A stretch of DNA of 64,000 bases from Rhodocyclales bacterium (GTDB taxonomy: Bacteria; Pseudomonadota; Gammaproteobacteria; Burkholderiales; Rhodocyclaceae). The notes under the pieces were generated by a model. The model was given only the letters and a program-made list of their open reading frames with translations. It was not told the origin of the DNA and ran no database searches. This document shows positions 16,417-29,906 of this stretch, piece by piece. Every line of letters begins with the position of its first letter. Within the stretch, counting starts at the first letter, position 1. A program made the position numbers and the translations under genes. The DNA lies in NCBI GenBank assembly GCA_016214145.1, contig JACRPA010000003.1, positions 248,001-312,000 on the forward strand, read 5' to 3'.

Positions 16417-16839
16417 CTATTGTGCTTCTTCGGGCAGCAGGGCGGCAACCATGGCCACCATTTCCGGATCGAGGTCGAAGCCCGGCGTCTGGTCGGGGTT
16501 GATGGCGATGGAGATACCCGAGCCCATGCGGCGCAGGATCCAGGAAAACTCGGCGAGCATGCCGCCGCCGTAACCGGGAAAGGCAGCAAGGAAGTCGCGG
16601 GCGCGATCCGGGGAGGAGAACAGCACCAGGATGCTGCTGCCCGTGTCGTCCTCGACCAGCAGGGGCTCGGCCTGCGTCGAAGCCTGGAAGCCGGCGATGC
16701 CGTGCCTGTCGTCCTTTATGGGAATGAATACCTGCGCGTCGAGCAAGCGCCGGGCGAATTCCTCCGGCGCCATTTTTCCGGCATGGAATTCCAGCAGCAG
16801 GGCCTCCAGTTCGTTGCGCGTGAACGCGGCGTCGCTCAT
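16417..16839 (-). CDS. SseB-family protein
   Basis: 140 aa, acidic and soluble. Segments such as QVFIPIKDDRHGIAG, LVLFSSPDRARDFLA and ISIAINPDQTPGFDLDPEMV match the SseB N-terminal domain (enhanced serine sensitivity family), whose role is poorly known. Transcribed away from the radical SAM gene's start region; uvrA ends 23 bases beyond its start on the same strand, so it could be the second gene of a uvrA transcript. Confidence 0.75.
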   Translation of the reverse strand: MSDAAFTRNELEALLLEFHAGKMAPEEFARRLLDAQVFIPIKDDRHGIAGFQASTQAEPLLVEDDTGSSILVLFSSPDRARDFLAAFPGYGGGMLAEFSWILRRMGSGISIAINPDQTPGFDLDPEMVAMVAALLPEEAQ

Positions 16840-16862
16840 CGGGATTTCCTTCGGTTGGATGG

Positions 16863-19724
<2,862 letters not shown>

Positions 19725-19761
19725 TGTCGAGCAGTCTCGGGGCAAGGCGCAAAGGGCAATC

Positions 19762-19770
19762 TGCTAATAT
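19762..19770 (+). promoter_or_regulatory. Extended -10 promoter for the MFS-ssb genes
   Basis: TGCTAATAT has a TGn extension before the hexamer TAATAT, with a start expected near 19777. Very similar TGCTAAAAT boxes precede lpxC and secA in this window. No clear -35 is seen. Confidence 0.5.
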
Positions 19771-19805
19771 ACGCAATTACGCAGTCTCAAGCCAAGTCTC
19801 ATTTC

Positions 19806-21176
19806 ATGCCCCTTTCAACGCCCGACCGCATGACCCGGCTGGAGCTTCGCGCCGGCCTGTCGCTGGCGTCGATTTTCGCCCTGCGCATGCTCGGGTTGTT
19901 CCTCATCCTGCCGGTGTTCGCGCTCGATGCGCGCAAGCTGCCGGGCGGCGACAACCTGACCCTGATCGGCATTGCGCTGGGGGCCTACGGCCTGACCCAG
20001 GCGATGCTGCAGCTGCCTTTCGGCATGGCCTCGGACCGCTACGGCCGCAAGAAAGTGATCATCCTCGGTCTGTTGATCTTTGCCGCGGGAAGCTTCCTCG
20101 CCGCCGCCGCGCCGGACATCTGGTGGACCATCGCCGGCCGCGCCCTGCAGGGCGCCGGCGCCATCTCCGCGGCGGTGACGGCGCTGGCGGCGGACCTGAC
20201 GCGCGAGCAGCACCGCACCAAGGTGATGGCGCTGATCGGATCGAGCATCGGCCTGGTGTTCGCGCTGTCGCTGGTGGGTGCGCCGGCACTGAATGGCGTC
20301 ATCGGCCTGCATGGTCTGTTCATCCTCACCGGCCTGCTGGCGCTGGCGGCGATCCTCCTGGTGACGAAGGTCGTGCCCGATCCGCCGCCGGCCGAGCATC
20401 ACGACCTTGAGCCTGTCGGCTTCATGGACGTGCTCCTGAATCCGCAGTTGCTGCGCCTGAACTTCGGCATCCTGACGCTGCATTTCATCCAGATGGCGAT
20501 GTTCGTCGTGGTGCCCGGCGCCATCGTCGCCACCGGCGGCCTGCCGGTCGCCGAACACTGGAAGGTATACCTGCCGGTGGTGCTGGCCAGTTTCGTTCTC
20601 ATGCTGCCGCCGATCTTCTATGCCGAGCGGCGCGCGCGCATCAAGCCGGTCTTCGTCGGTTCCGTGCTTGTGTTGCTGCTGGCGCAGGGCGGCTTCCTCT
20701 ACGGCAGCGGCATGTTCCGTTCGCTGGTGGCGAACCTGGTGGTGTTCTTCGTCGTCTTCAACATCCTCGAGGCGAGCCTGCCCTCGCTCGTCTCGCGCAT
20801 CGCCCCGCCGCAGGCCAAGGGCACCGCACTGGGCATCTACAACACGACGCAGTCGCTCGGCCTCTTCCTCGGCGGCGCGGCTGGCGGCGTCCTGGCGAAG
20901 CATTACGGCGCCTCGGGCGTCTTCGGCGTCGGTATCGTGATGGCATTGCTCTGGCTGGTGATCGCGGTTACGATGCAGGCGCCGCCGGTGGTGGCGCTGC
21001 GCGAGTTCTGCATCCAGCCGCACGTCGATATCGACAGGCTGCGCGAGCAGCTCGCCGGCCTGCCCGGCGTGCGCGAAGCGGTGGTGGAGCCCGAGCGGCG
21101 GATGGCCTACTTGAAAGTCAATCTGGAACGTTGGGACGAACGGCGCGTGCGCCAGTTAATTGGAGGGGAAGCATAA
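19806..21176 (+). CDS. MFS transporter with C-terminal YAM domain (YajR-like)
   Basis: 456 aa from the ATG at 19806. Twelve predicted membrane helices; the MFS motif A is GMASDRYGRKKVI. After the last helix, about 70 residues (FCIQPHVDIDRLREQLAGL...VREAVVEPERRMAYLKVN) form a small ferredoxin-fold domain like the YAM domain of YajR. Inner membrane efflux protein; substrate unknown. ssb starts on the very next base after its stop, with the ssb ribosome site (GGAGGGGAA) inside the last codons, so translation is probably coupled. Divergent from uvrA. Confidence 0.9.
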   Translation: MPLSTPDRMTRLELRAGLSLASIFALRMLGLFLILPVFALDARKLPGGDNLTLIGIALGAYGLTQAMLQLPFGMASDRYGRKKVIILGLLIFAAGSFLAAAAPDIWWTIAGRALQGAGAISAAVTALAADLTREQHRTKVMALIGSSIGLVFALSLVGAPALNGVIGLHGLFILTGLLALAAILLVTKVVPDPPPAEHHDLEPVGFMDVLLNPQLLRLNFGILTLHFIQMAMFVVVPGAIVATGGLPVAEHWKVYLPVVLASFVLMLPPIFYAERRARIKPVFVGSVLVLLLAQGGFLYGSGMFRSLVANLVVFFVVFNILEASLPSLVSRIAPPQAKGTALGIYNTTQSLGLFLGGAAGGVLAKHYGASGVFGVGIVMALLWLVIAVTMQAPPVVALREFCIQPHVDIDRLREQLAGLPGVREAVVEPERRMAYLKVNLERWDERRVRQLIGGEA

Positions 21177-21629
21177 ATGGCATCGGTGAACAAAGTGATT
21201 CTGGTCGGCAATCTGGGCGCGGACCCGGAAACCCGCTACGCGCCGAGCGGCGACGCGATCTGCAACATCCGCATCGCCACCACGGACACCTGGAAGGACA
21301 AGGCCACCGGCGAGAAGAAGGAGGCCACCGAGTGGCATCGCGTCGTGTTCTTCGGCAAGCTGGCCGAGATCGCTGGCCAGTACCTGAAGAAGGGCAGCCA
21401 GATCTACGTCGAGGGCAGCCTGCGCACGCGCAAATGGCAGGACAAGGACGGCCAGGACCGCTACACCACGGAAATCCGCGCCGACGAAATGAAGATGCTG
21501 GGCAGCCGCCAGGGTTCGGGCGAGGCGCCGCCGCGCGAGCGCGAAGCCGCACCGGCGCCATCTTCGGGCGGCGCCAAGAAGGCGCCGGCATCGAATTTCG
21601 GCGACATGGACGACGACATCCCGTTCTAA
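21177..21629 (+). CDS. ssb: Single-stranded DNA-binding protein
   Basis: 150 aa. OB-fold ([43 protein letters not shown]) followed by a Pro/Ala-rich linker and the acidic tip DDDIPF, which recruits repair and replication partners. ATG at 21177 directly follows the MFS stop codon; GGAGGGG lies 9-15 bases upstream. The uvrA-ssb neighbourhood is common in proteobacteria, here with the MFS gene in between. Confidence 0.97.
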   Translation: MASVNKVILVGNLGADPETRYAPSGDAICNIRIATTDTWKDKATGEKKEATEWHRVVFFGKLAEIAGQYLKKGSQIYVEGSLRTRKWQDKDGQDRYTTEIRADEMKMLGSRQGSGEAPPREREAAPAPSSGGAKKAPASNFGDMDDDIPF

Positions 21630-21702
21630 CCCCGAGCCTGTCAGCGTGGCGAAAGGCGGACGGGGAGAAAATGGACCTCCCCGCTCCGAATTGAAGCCGG
21701 CC

Positions 21703-23592
21703 ATGTCGCAATCCGATTCGCAACACAGGAGCAGCCGTGCCGCACTGACGCTGGCTGCGCTCGGCGTGGTCTACGGCGACATCGGCACCAGCCCGCTGTA
21801 TGCCCTGAAGGAAGCCTTCGCCGGCACCCACCCGGTGCCGTACACCCCCGACAACGTGATCGGCATCCTCTCGCTGATCCTGTGGGCGCTCATCGTCGTG
21901 GTGGCGGTGAAGTACGTCACCTTCATCATGCGCGCCGACAACCGCGGCGAGGGCGGCATCATGGCGCTCATCGCGCTGGCGCTGGCCGACGCCAAGGGCA
22001 ATCCGCGCCAGGAACGCTGGATCATGATGGTCGGCATCCTCGGCGCGGCGATGTTCTTCGGCGACGGCATGGTGACGCCGGCCATTTCCGTGCTGTCGGC
22101 GGTGGAAGGGCTGGAAGTGGCGACGCCGGCGCTCAAGCCCTTCGTCATCCCGGTGGCGCTGCTGGTGCTGTTCTTCCTGTTCTTCGTGCAGAAGAAGGGC
22201 ACCGCCCGCGTCGGCGCCTTGTTCGGCCCGGTCATGCTGCTGTGGTTCGCCACGCTGGCCACGCTCGGCGTGATCAACCTGGTGCAGAACCCCGACGTGC
22301 TGAAGGCCATCAACCCGCTCTACGGCCTCGGTTTCCTGCTGCACAACACCGGCGTCGCCCTGATCGCCATGGGCGCCGTCGTGCTCGCTGTGACCGGCGC
22401 CGAGGCGCTGTACGCCGACATGGGCCATTTTGGCCGCAAGCCGATCCAGCTCGCCTGGTTCGGCTTCGTCCTGCCGTCCCTGATGCTGAATTATTTCGGC
22501 CAGGGCGCGCTGATCCTGCGCGACCCGCAGGCGATCTGGAACCCCTTCTATTTGTCGGCGCCGCCCTGGGCGCTCTATCCGCTGATTGCCCTGTCGACCC
22601 TGGCCACCGTGATTGCCTCGCAGGCGGTGATCTCGGGCGCTTTCTCCATCACGCGCCAGGCCATGCAGCTGGGCTTCGTGCCGCGCGTCGAGGTGCAGCA
22701 CACCTCCGACCAGGAGCAGGGCCAGATCTACCTGCCCGGCGTGAACTGGGGCCTGATGCTGGCCGTGATGGTGCTGGTGCTCGGCTTCCGCTCGTCGAGC
22801 AACATGGCGGCGGCCTACGGCCTGGCGGTGACCGGCGACATGGTCATCACCTCGCTGCTGGCGACCGTGGTGGCGGCCAAGGGCTGGGGCTGGGGCTGGT
22901 GGCGCGCCGGCGCGCTCTTCTCCTTTTTCCTGGCCGGGGAGCTGGTTTTCCTCGTCGCCAACATCGAGAAGATTCCCGACGGCGGCTGGTTCCCGCTGGC
23001 CGTCGGCGTGGTGGTGTTCACGCTGATGACGACCTGGAAGCGCGGCCGCGATCTGCTCTTCGAGCGCCTGAAGGCCGACGCCTTCGACCTGAACGGCTTC
23101 ATCGAAAGCCTGAAGGTCGCGCCGCCGCCGGCGGTGCCCGGCACCGCGGTGTTCATGACCTCGAACCCGAACGGCGTGCCGCATGCGCTGCTGCACAACC
23201 TGATGCACAACAAGGTGCTGCACGAGCGCGTCGTGCTGCTCACGGTGCAGGTGCATGATGTGCCCTACGTGCCGGAGGTCGACCGCGTCGAGGCGCATCG
23301 CATCGACGAACAGTTCTGGAAGGTGATCGTGCAATACGGCTTCAAGGACGAGCCGGACATTCCGGCCGCGCTCAATCAGTGCCGCGCGGCGGGCTTGCCC
23401 TACGAGCTCATGGAGACTTCGTTCTTTCTCGGCCGTGAGACACTGATCGCGCGGCTGCAGGTGAAGCCCGAAATGGCCTACTGGCGCGAGAAGCTGTTCG
23501 TCGCCATGTTCCGCAACGCCGGCAGCGCGACCGCCTTCTTCAAGATCCCCTCGAACCGGGTGGTCGAACTGGGCACTCAAGTGGAGCTCTAA
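21703..23592 (+). CDS. kup: Low-affinity potassium transporter Kup
   Basis: 629 aa inner-membrane K+ uptake protein, normal length. ATG at 21703 (MSQSDSQHRSSRAALTLAAL); a GTG at 21646 is in frame but less likely. Signature GVVYGDIGTSPLYALKEAF, about 12 helices in residues 15-430, and a soluble C-terminal domain (VAPPPAVPGTAVFMTSNPNG, LTVQVHDVPYVP) are typical. The TAXI protein gene begins one base after its stop, so the two are co-transcribed. Confidence 0.96.
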   Translation: MSQSDSQHRSSRAALTLAALGVVYGDIGTSPLYALKEAFAGTHPVPYTPDNVIGILSLILWALIVVVAVKYVTFIMRADNRGEGGIMALIALALADAKGNPRQERWIMMVGILGAAMFFGDGMVTPAISVLSAVEGLEVATPALKPFVIPVALLVLFFLFFVQKKGTARVGALFGPVMLLWFATLATLGVINLVQNPDVLKAINPLYGLGFLLHNTGVALIAMGAVVLAVTGAEALYADMGHFGRKPIQLAWFGFVLPSLMLNYFGQGALILRDPQAIWNPFYLSAPPWALYPLIALSTLATVIASQAVISGAFSITRQAMQLGFVPRVEVQHTSDQEQGQIYLPGVNWGLMLAVMVLVLGFRSSSNMAAAYGLAVTGDMVITSLLATVVAAKGWGWGWWRAGALFSFFLAGELVFLVANIEKIPDGGWFPLAVGVVVFTLMTTWKRGRDLLFERLKADAFDLNGFIESLKVAPPPAVPGTAVFMTSNPNGVPHALLHNLMHNKVLHERVVLLTVQVHDVPYVPEVDRVEAHRIDEQFWKVIVQYGFKDEPDIPAALNQCRAAGLPYELMETSFFLGRETLIARLQVKPEMAYWREKLFVAMFRNAGSATAFFKIPSNRVVELGTQVEL

Positions 23593-23593
23593 G

Positions 23594-24916
23594 ATGCGAC
23601 GAATGGTCAAGCTCAAGCCGCTGCGCGAATTCTCCCTGCGTGATCTTCTGATGGTCGGCCTGCCGGCGCTGGCGCTGCTGGTCGGCGGCTTCTGGCTGGC
23701 CGCCCAGTTCATCAAGCCGGCGCCGCCGAAATTCCTGAACATTTCATCGGGTGCGGCGGGCGGCTCCTACCAGCTGTATGTCGAGCGCTACCGCCAGGTG
23801 CTGGCGAGGAACGGCGTCGAGCTGCGCGAACAGCCCTCGGCGGGGTCCATGGAGAACCTGCAGCGACTCCTCGACGAGAGCGACGACACCGAGATCGCCC
23901 TCCTGCAGAGCGGCACGGCCAACGGCGTCAACGTCGAGCGGCTGCAATCGCTCGGCTACCTGTATTACGAGCCGCTCTGGGTGTTCTACCGCGGCAAGCA
24001 GGAACTCGACCGCCTGACCCAGCTCAAGGGCCGCCGCCTGGCCATCGGCGCGGAGGGCAGCGGCACGCGCAAGCTGGCCCTGCAGCTGCTCGAGGCCAAC
24101 GGCGTCGACGCGAAGAACGCCACGCTGCTGCCGCTTGGCGGACTGTCGGCGGTCGAGGCCCTGCAGGGCCGCAAGGCGGATGTGGTTTTCCTCGTCGGCG
24201 CCGAGCGTTCGGCGGCGGTCTGGTCGCTGCTGTACTCGAAGGGCGTGCACCTCATGAGCCTGGCCCATGCCGACGCCTACGTGCGGCTGTTTCCCCATCT
24301 CGCCAGGCTGACGCTGCCGCAGGGGGCGATCGACATGATGCGCAACGTCCCGGCGCGCGACGTGACGCTGGTGTCGCCCATGGCCACCCTGGTGGCGCAC
24401 GAGTCCGCGCATCCGGCGCTGATCCAGCTCCTGCTCCAGGCGGCGCAGGAAGTGCATGGCGAGGCGGGGGTTTTCCAGCGTCCGGGCGAGTTTCCCCGTA
24501 TCGGCCAGGCTGACTTTCCGCTCTCGCCCGATGCCGAGCGCTACTACAAGTCGGGCAAGCCCTTCCTGCAGCGCTACCTGCCGTTCTGGGCGGCGAACCT
24601 GATCGACCGCATGGTGGTCATGCTGGTGCCGCTCTTCGCCCTGCTCATCCCCATCATGAAGTTCGCGCCGGCGCTCTACAGCTGGCGGGTGCGCTCGCGC
24701 ATCTACCGGCGCTACGGCGAACTGAAGTTCCTCGAGGCCGAAGTCGAGTCGAACCCGGAACGGCACAGCCGGGCAGAGTGGCTGGAGAAGCTGGAACGCA
24801 TCGAGGAGGACATCCAGCATATCCCGACGCCGCTGGCGTTCGCCGACATGCTGTACACCCTGCGCAGCCACGTCGGACTGGTGCACGCCACCATCCTGCG
24901 GCGGGCGCCGTCATAG
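23594..24916 (+). CDS. TAXI-family solute-binding protein anchored by two membrane helices
   Basis: 440 aa. Helix 1 at about 17-40 (LLMVGLPALALLVGGFWLAA) is followed by a periplasmic binding domain of the TRAP-associated extracytoplasmic TAXI family (ISSGAAGGSYQLYVERY, LKGRRLAIGAEGSGTR). A second helix (IDRMVVMLVPLFALLIPIMKF, about 337-357) is then followed by a charged cytoplasmic tail of about 80 residues. TRAP permease subunits are not nearby, so it may sense or deliver a ligand to something other than a TRAP permease. Tightly linked to kup. Confidence 0.82.
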   Translation: MRRMVKLKPLREFSLRDLLMVGLPALALLVGGFWLAAQFIKPAPPKFLNISSGAAGGSYQLYVERYRQVLARNGVELREQPSAGSMENLQRLLDESDDTEIALLQSGTANGVNVERLQSLGYLYYEPLWVFYRGKQELDRLTQLKGRRLAIGAEGSGTRKLALQLLEANGVDAKNATLLPLGGLSAVEALQGRKADVVFLVGAERSAAVWSLLYSKGVHLMSLAHADAYVRLFPHLARLTLPQGAIDMMRNVPARDVTLVSPMATLVAHESAHPALIQLLLQAAQEVHGEAGVFQRPGEFPRIGQADFPLSPDAERYYKSGKPFLQRYLPFWAANLIDRMVVMLVPLFALLIPIMKFAPALYSWRVRSRIYRRYGELKFLEAEVESNPERHSRAEWLEKLERIEEDIQHIPTPLAFADMLYTLRSHVGLVHATILRRAPS

Positions 24917-24926
24917 AGGAAATTCC

Positions 24927-24990
24927 TGGCCGCGGATTACGCGGATTTTTCCTGTTTTCTATCCGCGTTCATCCGCGTAATCCGCGGCCA
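24927..24990. repeat. Perfect 20-bp inverted repeat between convergent genes
   Basis: 24927-24946 (TGGCCGCGGATTACGCGGAT) and 24971-24990 are exact inverse copies around a T-rich 24-base loop. It lies between the convergent TAXI and rfaE2 genes, so it probably acts as a two-way terminator or RNA end protector. 'CGCGGATTACGCGGAT' repeats of this style are a common intergenic type. Confidence 0.85.
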
Positions 24991-24995
24991 TGCCT

Positions 24996-25484
24996 TTAAA
25001 GCGAGCGGATCTTCGCCAGCAGGGCGGTGGTGGACCGCTCGTGGCGGAAGGGGATGGAATGCACCTGGCCGCCGCGCGCCAGCACGAGATCTGAGCCGAC
25101 GATGCGTTCCGGCGGCCAGTCGCCGCCCTTCACCAGCACCTCGGGCTGCACGGCGCGGATGAGTTCCAGCGGCGTGTCCTCGTCGAACCAGGTCACCAGC
25201 GACACGCTCTCCAGCGCCGCCAGCAGCGCCATGCGGTCTTCCAGGCAGTTGACCGGCCGGTCGGCGCCCTTGCCGAGACGTTTCGCCGAAGCATCCGTGT
25301 TGACGCCGACGATCAGGCTGGTGCCGAGGGCGCGCGCCTGCGCCAGATAGGTGGCATGGCCGCGATGCAGGATGTCGAAGCAGCCGTTGGTGAACACCAG
25401 CGGGCGGGGCAGGCGGGCGAGGCGCGCCGCCAGCTCGCCGGGCGGGCAGAGCTTGGCCTCGAAGGCGGGCGCGGCGTACTGCAT
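24996..25484 (-). CDS. rfaE2: D-glycero-beta-D-manno-heptose 1-phosphate adenylyltransferase
   Basis: 162 aa, equivalent to the C-terminal half of E. coli HldE. The nucleotidyltransferase motifs are FTNGCFDILHRGHATYL (HxGH) and the KMSKST-equivalent HERSTTALL. It makes ADP-heptose for lipopolysaccharide inner core; the kinase half must be encoded elsewhere, the usual split arrangement in Betaproteobacteria. It is the last gene of the minus-strand yraN-HIRAN-diaA-dolP block, 7 bases after dolP. Confidence 0.93.
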   Translation of the reverse strand: MQYAAPAFEAKLCPPGELAARLARLPRPLVFTNGCFDILHRGHATYLAQARALGTSLIVGVNTDASAKRLGKGADRPVNCLEDRMALLAALESVSLVTWFDEDTPLELIRAVQPEVLVKGGDWPPERIVGSDLVLARGGQVHSIPFRHERSTTALLAKIRSL

Positions 25485-25491
25485 TTGCGGA

Positions 25492-27134
<1,643 letters not shown>

Positions 27135-27154
<20 letters not shown>

Positions 27155-27470
27155 TGCGGATCCAGTCGAGGTTCGCGCCGTCGAGCAGCACCGCGTCGAA
27201 GCGGCAGGCGGGCAGGGGCTTGCCGGCGAGGTAGTGGTTGGCGGCGAGCGCGATGCGCCGCTGCTTGGCCGGCGTGATGCTGGCCGCGGCGCCGCCGAAG
27301 CCGGCGTTCGTGCGCAGGCGCACCTCGACGAAGACCAGGGTGGCGCCGTCGCGGCAGACGAGATCGATCTCGCCGCCGCGGCAGCGGTAGTTGCGCGCCA
27401 GGATTTTCAGGCCGTGCCGCTCAAGGTGCCGCGCCGCCTGTTCCTCCGCTTCGCTGCCGCTGCTGATCAT
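27135..27470 (-). CDS. yraN: YraN-family nuclease-fold protein
   Basis: 111 aa. The UPF0102 core is clear: GSEAEEQAARHLERHG, then the PD-(D/E)XK-like motif GEIDLVCRDGATLVFVEVRLR. Function is unproven in the family. First gene of the minus-strand block, 62 bases from the divergent rsmI start. In Enterobacteria lpoA lies between rsmI and yraN; here it is missing. Confidence 0.92.
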
Positions 27471-27532
27471 GGCTTGCGCCCCGGCGCGGGCCGCCCGACA
27501 ATGCGGCAGTTCGACAACGGCTCGGTGACGGC

Positions 27533-28399
27533 ATGAAGGACCACGGCGAAACCCCGGCGATCAAGACAGCGGCATTATATGTGGTGGCGACGCCGCTCGG
27601 GAACCTGGATGACATCACGCTGCGCGCGCTGGACGTGCTCAAGGGTGTTGACGCCATCGCCTGCGAGGACACGCGCCACAGCGGCAGGCTGATGCAGCAT
27701 CTCGGCATCCAGGCGCGGCGCATCGCCCTGCACGAACACAACGAAGCGGAGGCGGCGCAGAAGCTCATTCGCCTGCTGCGGGAGGGCAAGGCCGTGGCGC
27801 TGGTGTCGGACGCCGGCACGCCGGCCGTCTCGGATCCCGGCGCGCGCGCCGTGGCGGCGGTGCGCGAGGCCGGCTTCGCGGTGATTCCCGTGCCCGGACC
27901 GAATGCCGCCATCGCCGCGCTGTCCGTTTCGGGCCTGACCGATCCGCATTTCCTCTTCTACGGCTTCCTGCCGACGAAGGAGGCGGCGCGGCGCAAGGCC
28001 ATCGCCGCGCTGAAGGCCCTGCCCTGCGCCCTGGTCTTCTACGAGGCGCCGCACCGCATCGAGGAGGCCGTCGCCGACCTGGCGGCCGAACTGGAGCCGC
28101 AGCGCACCCTGGTCATCGCGCGCGAGCTGACCAAGTTGTTCGAGTCGATCGTCAGCCTGCCGCTGGCGGAGGCGCCGGCCTGGCTGGCAGCGGACGCGGA
28201 CCGCCGCCGCGGCGAGTTCGTGCTGGCCGTGTCCGCGCCGCCGCCGGCTGAGGGCGTACCCGTCGAGGCCGAACGGACGCTCGACCTGCTGCTGTCGGAG
28301 CTGCCGCTCAAGCAGGCGGTAAAGCTGGCCGCCGAGATCACCGGCGCATCGAAGAATGCGCTGTACGATCTGGCCCTGACGCGCAGGGGCGAAGAATGA
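27533..28399 (+). CDS. rsmI: 16S rRNA 2'-O-ribose C1402 methyltransferase
   Basis: 288 aa. Tetrapyrrole-methylase-fold SAM enzyme that methylates C1402 of 16S rRNA at the P site. Motifs: ALYVVATPLGNLDDITLRAL, ACEDTRHSGRL, VSDAGTPAVSDPGAR and PGPNAAIAALSVSGL. Normal length. Divergent from yraN; pyrC follows 20 bases downstream. Confidence 0.97.
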   Translation: MKDHGETPAIKTAALYVVATPLGNLDDITLRALDVLKGVDAIACEDTRHSGRLMQHLGIQARRIALHEHNEAEAAQKLIRLLREGKAVALVSDAGTPAVSDPGARAVAAVREAGFAVIPVPGPNAAIAALSVSGLTDPHFLFYGFLPTKEAARRKAIAALKALPCALVFYEAPHRIEEAVADLAAELEPQRTLVIARELTKLFESIVSLPLAEAPAWLAADADRRRGEFVLAVSAPPPAEGVPVEAERTLDLLLSELPLKQAVKLAAEITGASKNALYDLALTRRGEE

Positions 28400-28405
28400 G
28401 GCAGG

Positions 28406-28411
28406 TATAAT
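28406..28411 (+). promoter_or_regulatory. Possible -10 box immediately before pyrC
   Basis: A perfect TATAAT ends only 8 bases before the pyrC ATG at 28420, so a transcript from it would begin within about two bases of the start codon. No matching -35 is evident and no ribosome site lies between box and ATG. Confidence 0.4.
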
Positions 28412-28419
28412 TTGACGCC

Positions 28420-29454
28420 ATGCAGACGCTCACCCTGACCCGCCCCGACGACTGGCATCTCCATCTGCGCGACGGCGCCGCGCTGGCGACCGTGGTGCCG
28501 CACACGGCGCGGCAGTTCGCCCGCGCCATCGTCATGCCGAACCTCAAGCCGCCGGTGACGACTACCGTGCAGGCCGCCGCCTACCGCGAGCGCATCCTCG
28601 CCGCCGTGCCGCGGGGACTGACTTTCGCTCCGCTGATGACGCTGTACCTCACCGACAACACGCCGGCGGAGGAGATCGACCGCGCCATGGCCTCCGGCTT
28701 CGTGCATGCCGTGAAGTACTACCCGGCCGGGGCCACCACCCACTCGGATTCAGGCGTCACCGACATCGGGAAATGTTCCGCCGTGCTGGCGCGCATGGAG
28801 GAAGCCGGCCTGCCGCTGCTGGTGCACGGCGAGGTGACCGACGCCGAGGTCGACATCTTCGACCGCGAGCGCGTCTTCATCGAGCGCGTGCTGGCGCCGC
28901 TGCTGCAGCGTTTCCCGCGCCTGCGTCTGGTGCTCGAGCACATCACCACGCTGGAGGGCGTGCAGTTCGTCGAAGTGACGGGGCCGAACGTCGCCGGGAC
29001 GCTCACCGCGCACCACCTGCTGATGAACCGCAACGCGCTGCTGGCCGGCGGCGTGCGCCCGCACCACTATTGCCTGCCGGTGCTCAAGCGCGAGACGCAT
29101 CGCCAGGCGCTGGTTGCCGCCGCCACCTCCGGCAATCCGAAATTCTTCCTCGGCACCGATTCGGCGCCGCATGCGCGCAACGCCAAGGAGGCGGCCTGCG
29201 GCTGCGCCGGCTGCTACACGGCGCTCAATGCCCTCGAGTTGTATGCCGAGGCCTTCGAGGCGGCCGGCGCACTCGACCGCCTGGAAGCCTTCGCCGGCTT
29301 CCACGGCGCCGACTTCTACGGCCTGCCGCGCAACACGGACAAGATCACGCTGGAGAAGGCGGCCTGGCGCGTGCCGGACAGCCTGCCTTTCGGCGACGAC
29401 ATGCTGGTGCCGCTGCGCGCCGGCGAAACCCTGGAATGGAAGATGAAGGCATGA
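28420..29454 (+). CDS. pyrC: Dihydroorotase (PyrC type)
   Basis: 344 aa. Closes carbamoyl-aspartate to dihydroorotate in pyrimidine synthesis. Zinc ligands and carboxylated Lys are seen in [40 protein letters not shown] and GTDSAPH. Length and start are those of the E. coli-type homodimeric enzyme. The lipoprotein gene downstream starts inside its stop (ATGA overlap). Confidence 0.96.
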   Translation: MQTLTLTRPDDWHLHLRDGAALATVVPHTARQFARAIVMPNLKPPVTTTVQAAAYRERILAAVPRGLTFAPLMTLYLTDNTPAEEIDRAMASGFVHAVKYYPAGATTHSDSGVTDIGKCSAVLARMEEAGLPLLVHGEVTDAEVDIFDRERVFIERVLAPLLQRFPRLRLVLEHITTLEGVQFVEVTGPNVAGTLTAHHLLMNRNALLAGGVRPHHYCLPVLKRETHRQALVAAATSGNPKFFLGTDSAPHARNAKEAACGCAGCYTALNALELYAEAFEAAGALDRLEAFAGFHGADFYGLPRNTDKITLEKAAWRVPDSLPFGDDMLVPLRAGETLEWKMKA

Positions 29455-29906
29455 AAGTCTGCGCCGCTTTGCTCCTGCCGCTGTTGCTGGCCGGCTGTCT
29501 GAACGACACCGCCTCCCTGCGCCTGGGCGGCAACGACCATGCCCTGACGCTGCAGGCGCGCCAGCCGTATTTCTGGAGCCAGGCGGTCGAAGTGGACGCC
29601 GTCATGTCCCGCCAGCCCGATTGCCATCGCCGCAGCCGTCTCGACGGCGTGAAGCTGGCGGATGTCAATGTGGACGTCTATCGCCCGGACGCGGGCGAGT
29701 ATGCCGAGCCGATCCTGATTCTCAAGCAGGGCGCGAATTTCTACGCCATCAGCACGGCGAACTGCGAGATGCAGAAATTCAAGGCGCCGCCGGCGAAGGC
29801 CGGCGCGCGCCTGGGCGCCTTCCAGCGCGAGGGCGAGAAGCTGAAATTCGTCGCTTCGCCGGCAGCCCCGGTCGCGGCGCCACCGGCTAGCCCGCCGCCG
29901 CGGTAA
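29451..29906 (+). CDS. Small lipoprotein of unknown function
   Basis: 151 aa. Lipoprotein signal [16 protein letters not shown] (Cys16). The mature part has two further Cys (in QPDCHRR and TANCEMQ) that could form a disulfide, and a Pro/Ala tail ([13 protein letters not shown]). No family recognised. Translationally coupled to pyrC by a 4-base overlap and converging with the MFS gene, whose 3' end overlaps by 20 bases. Confidence 0.82.
   Translation: MKVCAALLLPLLLAGCLNDTASLRLGGNDHALTLQARQPYFWSQAVEVDAVMSRQPDCHRRSRLDGVKLADVNVDVYRPDAGEYAEPILILKQGANFYAISTANCEMQKFKAPPAKAGARLGAFQREGEKLKFVASPAAPVAAPPASPPPR

Noticed and set aside
19725-19805. LexA box in the uvrA-MFS divergent region
   Set aside because: CTG and CAG occur, but 18 bases apart instead of the 8-10 a LexA dyad needs, and no CTGT-N8-ACAG is present.
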